Of a DNA stretch of 64,000 nucleotides, positions 57,838 to 64,000 are shown one piece after another; position 1 is the first letter of the stretch; each line of letters starts with the position of its first letter. The translations under genes were made by a program, and so were the position numbers. The stretch is from Saussurea involucrata (lineage: Eukaryota; Streptophyta; Magnoliopsida; Asterales; Asteraceae): contig CM066314.1 of assembly GCA_033807775.1 (NCBI GenBank), positions 33,529,001 through 33,593,000 of the forward strand. The letters run 5' to 3'. The notes beneath the pieces are model-generated. The model saw nothing but the letters and a program-made list of their open reading frames with translations. It ran no database searches and was not told where the DNA came from.

Positions 57838-58025
57838 AAATCAGCAGCTAAAGGGGGCTGTTTTGTGGGTAAAAAACAGCAGCTAAAGGGAGCTATTTTG
57901 TGGGTAAAAACATCAGCTAAATGGGGTTGTTTTGTGGGTAAAAAACAACAGCTAAATGGGGTTGTTTTGTGGGTAAAAAAAGCAGCTAAAGGGGCTGTTT
58001 TGTGGCAAAAAAATCAGCAGCAATA
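57838..58025 (+). repeat. About 42-bp tandem repeat, five copies
   Basis: Unit CAGCTAAAGGGGGCTGTTTT followed by GTGGGTAAAAAACAG, repeated inside the Helitron with minor changes. An open frame across it is only a by-product. Confidence 0.88.
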
Positions 58026-58495
58026 GGTTGTTTAGATGCCATTTCGAGACTGTTTTTTGGGCGACGTTCAGATGGAAACTACATGTTTTTTACTTCATTT
58101 TTTGGAACAAACCAAAGCTATTTGATAAATTTCGAACGTGTCTCTTTTGTTTTCTGCAGCCTCCCATATACAATTAAATATATAAATAGAAGAAAGAAAG
58201 AAACAACCAACAATTCATTTTATTAATTAAATTTTGTTTTAACGGTTCCTTATACTCTTCATGCCTCAAAGACGAAACTTGATCTTTACCAACAGTTTTC
58301 TTGCTTATGTTTGCCCTCTGCACAACCACATTAAAAAGGTCACCTATGAGTGCCAAGAGTCATGTTTCTCTTTAAAAAGATATTGGTTTGTCATAACTTT
58401 GTATTTTTTAGATATCACATTGTGCATTATTTGATTGACTTTTTAAGGTATGATTTTAAGCACCATAATGTTATGTGTGTTCTTAACATAGTATC

Positions 58496-58690
58496 AGTTC
58501 AACGTGTATATACATTGTTTATCTTTTTCAAATCATTCACGTGCTACTTCATTTTCAAATCAGTTCAACGTGTATATACATTGTTTATCATTTTCAAATC
58601 ATTTATGTGTTACTTCATTTTCAAATCAGTTCAATGTGTATATACATTGTTTATCATTTTCAAATCATTCACGTGTTACTTTATTTGGGG
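58496..58690 (+). repeat. 63-bp tandem repeat, three copies
   Basis: Unit begins GTTCAACGTGTATATACATT and includes TTTTCAAATCATTCACGTG. Three copies, starting near 58497, 58562 and 58628. Confidence 0.88.
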
Positions 58691-60010
58691 CTTTGGACAT
58701 GGGTATGGATTAAAGTGTTGGAAATGTGTGATAAACCAAGGTTGATTCCATATTTTATTTCGAAGCAGGTTAAATCCACATATGAAGTAAACAACTCATA
58801 CTCTAGGTTGTTCTACTCCCTCTCTTAAGCAGCGAAAGATAAATCAGGTTGATTCCTTTAGGTTGCTTATATTTCCGTTACTCGGTAATGAATGGCAGGA
58901 GATGAGAGTGTTGATGGGAAGAAACTTCAAAAACTCCCTAAATTCACAATCACTGAATAGTCTCTGTCCTTGGTACCAATAAGTTATTCTTCATCCTCCT
59001 ACTATGGCGTGAGGCATGTTTCCGTGCAAATTTTACAGAAATCTATTATAATCACTGCTAATTCCCTCCCTTAAAGAACGCTCGTAAGAAACTACATTAT
59101 TTGGTTTGTTAGCATAAACAGGAAGGAATGTTTAATATGAAGTATTTTGCCATCAAGAAAAATCAATAATGTGAGACCTAAAGTGTCACTTATTATAGGT
59201 TATCATAAACTAAAATACAATAAGTGCGTTATGTTTCAAGCTCCAATTTGTATACTTTATTGTGTTTTTGTCTATCTTTTTCTATTTCTTCTCATTATTG
59301 AAAGGTGTCAACAATACAAGGATATTCCAACTGTTTTTCACTTTGTGACAATTGCTTATTTATTATCTAAAGATACATTAGCTAAATGTTATATATAATT
59401 TCAACAGTGAGGGCAGAAGAAGGAAATGGGTGTTCCCCACTCTCATTCAGTCTTCTGAGGTACATCTCAAGTCACCATCTACTGCATATTATCCATTACT
59501 TTTTGGGCACATAAACTCAATCTACTAACCTCTCCACAGTTTTGATTTTCTTTATTGGATTTTGTTGGTTTTTGATTTCTTACTAGATTTCACGAGATGG
59601 AGCTTGACGATTGAGTCCCACCAAGTGTCATGGAATAAACAGTTTTGTTGCATCCCACACCCTTCAAAAGTAATGGAAAAAATACTTCTCTTCAACACAC
59701 ACACACACACACACATCAATTTAAAAAAACAATTTACATATTTAGCTATCTGAATAAATGTTTATGATAGTATCTTAGTGGATTTTTTTTATCTTGTTGT
59801 AACATTTATTTTGATTTTTTGATGAAAGATTGTATTAATTTTGTATTTTGTTTATATAAAAAATTCTATCCAACTTCTTTGGTATGATTATCCATAGTAC
59901 TTTCAAATGATTATCAACACACACACACACACACACACAACAAACTTTTTGCATCATTGTTTGGACGGGTTTTGGGTGTCTTTTTAATTACAACTAGATG
60001 AATTTTGCAT

Positions 60011-60028
60011 CCCGCCGCATCGTGCGGG
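60011..60028 (+). terminator. Helitron 3' hairpin
   Basis: CCGCA-TCG-TGCGG stem-loop, eight bases before the terminal CTAG. It acts as the rolling-circle termination signal in Helitrons. Confidence 0.88.
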
Positions 60029-60371
60029 TACACCACTAGTATATATATATATATATATATATGTTGTATAAAACTTTATATTAGATTCAAGTTTTTAAAA
60101 TAGAATTAGTAAAAAAGATAAAAGACCAAATACCCCTCACTTAACAGACATTTTTTGCCGAATTAGTGATCAGGGACTAGTTTCATAGCAAAATGAGAAC
60201 TACAAGGACCATTTCTACACCTATCAAAATTCAAGTTCCACTTTAAAAGATTTCACTAAACCTCAGGGACCAAAATTAGAGTTTACTCTAACTTAAAAGA
60301 TGATAATTTTTGTTACTTTTCAATATATATCTCCCAATAAAAAATCAGGGTTGGGTTAGGTCGTTGACTAG

Positions 60372-63300
60372 TGTTGGTCCCGAAGGGGTTATACAAGTAC
60401 AATAGTTTATAGAAGGGGGGTGAATACAAACACAAATTTTGGTTTTCTAAATTGTTTATTGATAAGATTAAGTATAACCTAATCTAAACAAACTTAAGAA
60501 TCACTAAGTGTTCTTGCACAAGAGATTTGAGAGAAAGGAGGATAGAAAAATCAGAGAGTTTTTCTATGCACTAAGTAGTTCAGGGAAGACCACCTTCAAA
60601 CTGAAGGGGTATTCCTCCTATTTATACCCATTGCATTAAATGCTTGGCAGGTGGACTTTACACGTGTCAGCACTTTATTGGGTGCATGCTTCTGACTTTT
60701 AGCAATACATGCTTTGGGTCGTATGGTGAACAGTGTAGTGGAAGAGTGGTTGTACGATATTGGACAAAAACATGTATCTTCTGAAATTTCGTACGATGTG
60801 TGCAAGGAGATAAGACAAACATATCTTGAAGTAGAAGCTTCATGATCAGCGATTACTGAGTAGGTCTTCCATCAGAGAAGAGCTGATGTAAGTCAATTAT
60901 CGTTGAAGTCTTCTTCTTGATACGTCGCGTGTGTGGATTTGTCTTGGTTTCACTGATGTCCGCATCAGATCATTAGCAGACTTGTCACTTGTTCATCAGC
61001 TTTGTCTTCTATGTCAGTGATGAACTCTTTGTCGCGAAACTTGTCTTCAGGGATTACATTTAACATATTACAATTGAATCCATCAGCGATCATCAGCGAT
61101 AATGAACATACTCAAAGTTATCGTTGATGGAACATTAATACATGTTATCACTGATGGTGAAACACTAATACATACAGATGCTAATTGTAAATTTCACTGA
61201 GTTATTCTAAGGGTCATTATCAAATCACATGTTATCACTGTTGGTGAAACACTAATACATACACATGTTATCACTGCGTGTCCCATTTACTGTTTTCAGG
61301 GATCTTTTCTAGTACTGATGGAGTAAAGTACTTTCACTGAAACTTTCATTAATTTCGTAATAAGATTACAAGCGAAATTGAAAGTTATGAGTACAAGTGA
61401 AAAAAAATTACAAGTACTAAAAGAGCTACAGATAAATTACAAAAGATTACAAAAGAGGAATCTATCAGCTATAGAGGTTTATCCTTGAAGAGCATTTCGT
61501 CATATGAGCTTTCTTTAGTGATCATCCAGTCAGGTACTTTCTCCCTCTGTTGTCTTCTGAGTTTTGCTTCCGTAAGGACGTGGGTCTTGAGAAAAATACA
61601 TGCTCTTGATTGATTACACCAGTGGACTAGATCGCTCAGTTGTTCGACTGGCAGATAGGGATCTCTGATAATCATTGAAAGCGTAGTATACCATTCTAGT
61701 CAGGGAATATGAGTCCATAAAGGTCAGTTATCACTTGACCATGTTTGAAGGGTCTTCCTGGTGGTAGTGATAAGTCGAGCGTTAATAAGTCAGGTGTTGG
61801 TCCGAGCATTGCCTCTCTTGAGAATTTGATACCTGTTTCATTTCGAAAGGCATGCTCGTCAGAGGTCGAAGCTCGCTTTAGTTTTCTCTTCGCTGGTGCT
61901 GGTCTTTGATTCTGAAGAAGAGCTGGAGGACGAGGTAGATCCATTCTTTATGCGACTTTGTTGATATGCAAGTTCAAGAACTTCTCCACATGGGATTTGA
62001 ACTTGGACTTGGACTTTTGGATAGCGTTGCTGATCTCTTGCCATTCATCAAAGCCGAAGAGCTCCAACTTAGACATGAATATTATTTGCGACGAGTCGTT
62101 CTCTCTGAAGATTGTGATTTCCACCATCACTGACTTCTTCGTGCTCTTACCCTTTAGGTTCACAGCGATTATCCTGCTTGGATGGTATCTGTGGTCGATC
62201 TTTTCTCTGCACCATTCTAACTAGGAATCACTGACGGCTCTTTCTTTACGGGTTTCCTTCTCAATATTCTTTAGAAGTTGCTCTTGAACTTTGATCGGAT
62301 GTATTTTCAGTCTGTTATCAGAGACTGGGCTTTGCGCTACCTTAAGGGCAATTTGAGCATCCTTTTGGCATGAAACGAGTAATTCCTCAGCTCTGATAGA
62401 CTATTCGCGTTCTTTAGGAAGTCAGGAATTCAAGGCCTGGTTGAGAAGGGACTTTGAGGCGTTGTCTCTCTAGCTGTTGAATCATTGTTGATCTTCTTCT
62501 TTGTATTTCATCCTCAGACCTTTGGATTGGTCGTGAGGGTACTTTTGGGTGACTCAGCAATTCTTCTTCCTCTTCTTGTTCATCAGTCTCTAACACAGAG
62601 ACTGGGTTTATTGGTTGTTATTCTTCATCTTGTCCCTTAAGTAGGGGAGAGAACTAGCTGACGAAAATGAAAGAAAGTTAGGTTGGGATGAAAATATAGA
62701 AAAAGAGGTTTAAGTGTATAGAAGGGATCGGAGATGTGTATGGGTAGAAGCAGAGTATGGTATTATGGAGAGGCATACCTGAGAAGGTTGCTCCCCCTCA
62801 GATGTGAAACATATCTTTAGGTTACCTTTGGCAGCAAACCTCTTTTGCTTGTCGTGGGTAGATTTCTTTGTCGGGGTCTTCTCAGTTCTCGCCCATGCTT
62901 CTGTGATGGTGGTTCCCTTAAGGGGAGGAGCGTTGATTGTAGCAGGTTTGAACCAAAGGGCGGTTTCATTATCTTCATCATCTTCATCATCATCATCACC
63001 AACGCCCTCATCCTTCTTGGAATCATCATCGATCTCCAAATCTTCATCTTCCTCCTCCTCCTCTTCTTCCTCTTCCTCATCAGAGGGAATAGTGACAGTT
63101 ATAGTTTTAGTGGAAGAAGAAGGAGGAGTTTGGGTTTTATTTTCCTCCCCCTCAGCTTAAGGGAGGTCTTCTTCATTTTCTTTTTCTTTCTCCCCCTCTT
63201 TGTCATCATCAATATATGGGGGAGAGTTCAGGGCAGCAGCATCATCGTTTACCCTTTAGAGGCCAGGAATCGTTGATGTGGAGGCAGGAGGAGCCTCGAG

Positions 63301-64000
63301 TTTGTCCACTCTGGCTTCGAGGCCAGAGATCGCTTCAATGGCTGTAAGCACAAAATCAGCCGCCATACCCAACTTTGAACAATCGTCAGCTGTGAAGGAT
63401 GTGCAAGGAGCAGCCACTGGTTCGCTCAGTTTGCTGAGGATATCAGCAAGAAGAGAGTTGCTTTGGTGACCTTAGAACTGAGGTCGTTAATAGAATTTTG
63501 CAGAGAGCCAACTGCAGTATTAAAACAGTTGACGGTGCTGGTCAGCCACTGCAGGGAAGAAGAGTTGGTGGCAACGTCCGTCTTCAGTCGTGAGACCTCA
63601 TCCGTTAGCGCTGAGAGCTGAGAATTGTCAGCTTTGGAGGAGAGGGATGTGAAGAGTTCTTTTAGGGCTTCGCCGACAGTGTTCACGGCGGTGGTGTTGG
63701 TGGATAGGTTGATGGAGAGAGAGTCCACACGATCACTGACCTCTTTGATGGAGGTGTTGATCGTCCCCAAATTATGACCTGTAAGATAAAAAGAATTTTG
63801 AGCAAAGGAAAGCTCGGGCTTGTTTATTTGAGATGAAGTGGGTAGGAGAGGTGGAATACCTGATGGTGCGGAGAAGTGGTCAAAACGACTACTTCCTCCA
63901 TAAAACTCCATGTCATGCTCGATAGGAGTCATGGATACGAGTATATGCTGAGAGCCCCTGAGAGGGAGACCATCAGGTCCTATGATGTTGCGGTTGATGA
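60372..64000 (-). mobile_element. 3' part of a third Sirevirus-like element
   Basis: The LTR outer edge is at TGTTGGTCCC (60372), directly against duplicated segment 2. The LTR probably extends to about 61.3-61.5 kb; its inner edge is not clear. Minus-strand frames at 61469-63932 form a decayed accessory ORF with a coiled coil and an acidic block. CTCCCCCT motifs occur at 62792, 63147 and 63191. gag and pol would lie beyond the window. Confidence 0.65.
61469..63932 (-). pseudogene. Accessory ORF of the third Sirevirus-like element
   Basis: Read from 63932 downwards. The first part (63932-63426) ends in a coiled coil with heptad spacing (LTDEVSRLKTDVATNSSSLQ, then LQNSINDLSSKV). An acidic segment follows (63039-62710, DDDDEDDEDNE) with TSEGEQPSQ near its end. 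A Gln/Arg-rich segment lies at 62596-62414, and C-terminal pieces at 62163-61948, 61944-61696 and 61675-61469 (PFKHGQVITDLYGLIFPD; VHWCNQSRACIFLKTH). Stops and frameshifts separate all of them. The order coiled coil, acidic region, C-terminal domain parallels the accessory ORF at 22456-26216, so I assign the same role: unknown, element-encoded. No signal peptide or membrane span is visible. Confidence 0.6.

Larger units (their letters stand above)
56154..60039 (+). mobile_element. Non-autonomous Helitron, 3.9 kb
   Basis: 5' end TCTATACTACATATATAAG; 3' end CTAG (60036-60039), preceded by the hairpin CCGCA-TCG-TGCGG (60015-60027). Host bases are A before and T after, and the related copy at 50450 shows the uninterrupted GCATATATATA. 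These are all the Helitron criteria. No Rep/helicase is encoded. The interior has pyrimidine-rich, 5'-UTR-like sequence (56400-56660) and two tandem repeat blocks, and could include captured gene pieces I cannot identify. Confidence 0.92.
52862..60288. mobile_element. MULE-B copy 2
   Basis: Same ends as copy 1 (GAGTAAACTTTAATTTTGG and the inverse at 60279-60288). It is flanked by TAATTTAAA (52853-52861) and TAACTTAAA (60289-60297), the same 9-mer as copy 1 with one changed base. The interior is the fullest version of the family (CCGGTGAAGCTCC block, GAT-rich minisatellite, GGGGGTTCAACG block), broken by an LTR element, plastid DNA and a Helitron. Confidence 0.8.
51389..60371. repeat. Duplicated segment, copy 2
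   Basis: Second copy of 43461-50799. Its own insertions are two Tourist-like MITEs, an LTR element fragment, plastid trnH DNA and a Helitron. It ends where a Sirevirus-like LTR starts at 60372. Confidence 0.8.

Noticed and set aside
57835..58226. Two plus-strand ORFs in the Helitron
   Set aside because: The first only reads through the 42-bp tandem repeat. The second shows no family features.
62804..63276. Plus-strand Ser-rich and Phe/Ile-rich ORFs
   Set aside because: Opposite-strand reading of the acidic, GAA/GAT-rich section of the retroelement accessory ORF.

Overview
The window looks like repeat-rich nuclear DNA of a eudicot plant. It has Ty1/copia, MULE, CACTA, Helitron, SINE and LINE families, plant Tourist-like MITEs, a NAC transcription factor gene with introns, and two fragments of plastid DNA. 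The accessory-ORF proteins of the Sirevirus-type elements resemble those I associate with Asteraceae retrotransposons. Asteraceae is therefore a reasonable but unproven guess, made from memory of families and not from a search. The only gene that looks like a working host gene is the NAC gene at 40855-42129. Nearly everything else is nested transposable elements and their decayed genes.

Layout. (1) 301-7093: a Mutator-like element with about 54-bp terminal inverted repeats. It lies between AT microsatellites and carries a FAR1/FHY3-type gene that has lost its transposase core, plus an opposing ULP1-like protease pseudogene and an inserted retroposon. (2) 7094-11620: a second FAR1-like fragment, a hAT-like end, a Tourist-like MITE, and a truncated copy (copy A) of a repeat that recurs at 49-50 kb and 53-60 kb. 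Copy A holds a plastid ycf2 fragment and a CACTA MITE. (3) 11621-30930: a minus-strand Tork-type copia element, split inside its RNase H region by a 13.7-kb plus-strand Sirevirus-like copia element (12902-26643, TSD GTCCG). (4) About 30925-38000: a decayed MULE-type gene whose introns are full of the palindrome TTCATATATGAA, interrupted by a 2-kb non-autonomous LTR element (35587-37635, TSD TTATA). (5) 38573-40630: a CACTA-like element. (6) The NAC gene. (7) 43461-60371: two homologous segments, each carrying the same MULE-type element with matching 9-bp target duplications. Each was then struck independently: the first by a PIF-type element with a LINE fragment, a tRNA-derived SINE and a mudrA-MULE; the second by two Tourist-like MITEs, an LTR element, plastid trnH DNA and a 3.9-kb Helitron. 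(8) 60372-64000: the 3' end of another minus-strand Sirevirus-like element, running off the window.

Order of events is readable from the nesting. The Tork element came first and the Sirevirus-like element landed in it later; by eye its LTRs differ at about 4% of sites against about 7% for Tork. The MULE-B locus was duplicated before most of its insertions, because each copy supplies the empty site for insertions in the other. I found no CRISPR array, intact transposase or reverse transcriptase, rRNA or functional tRNA. I see no convincing new molecular system. The most unusual features are the palindrome-filled introns, the splice-donor-like CCGGTAAGT arrays in the Sirevirus-like element, and the paired plastid insertions.
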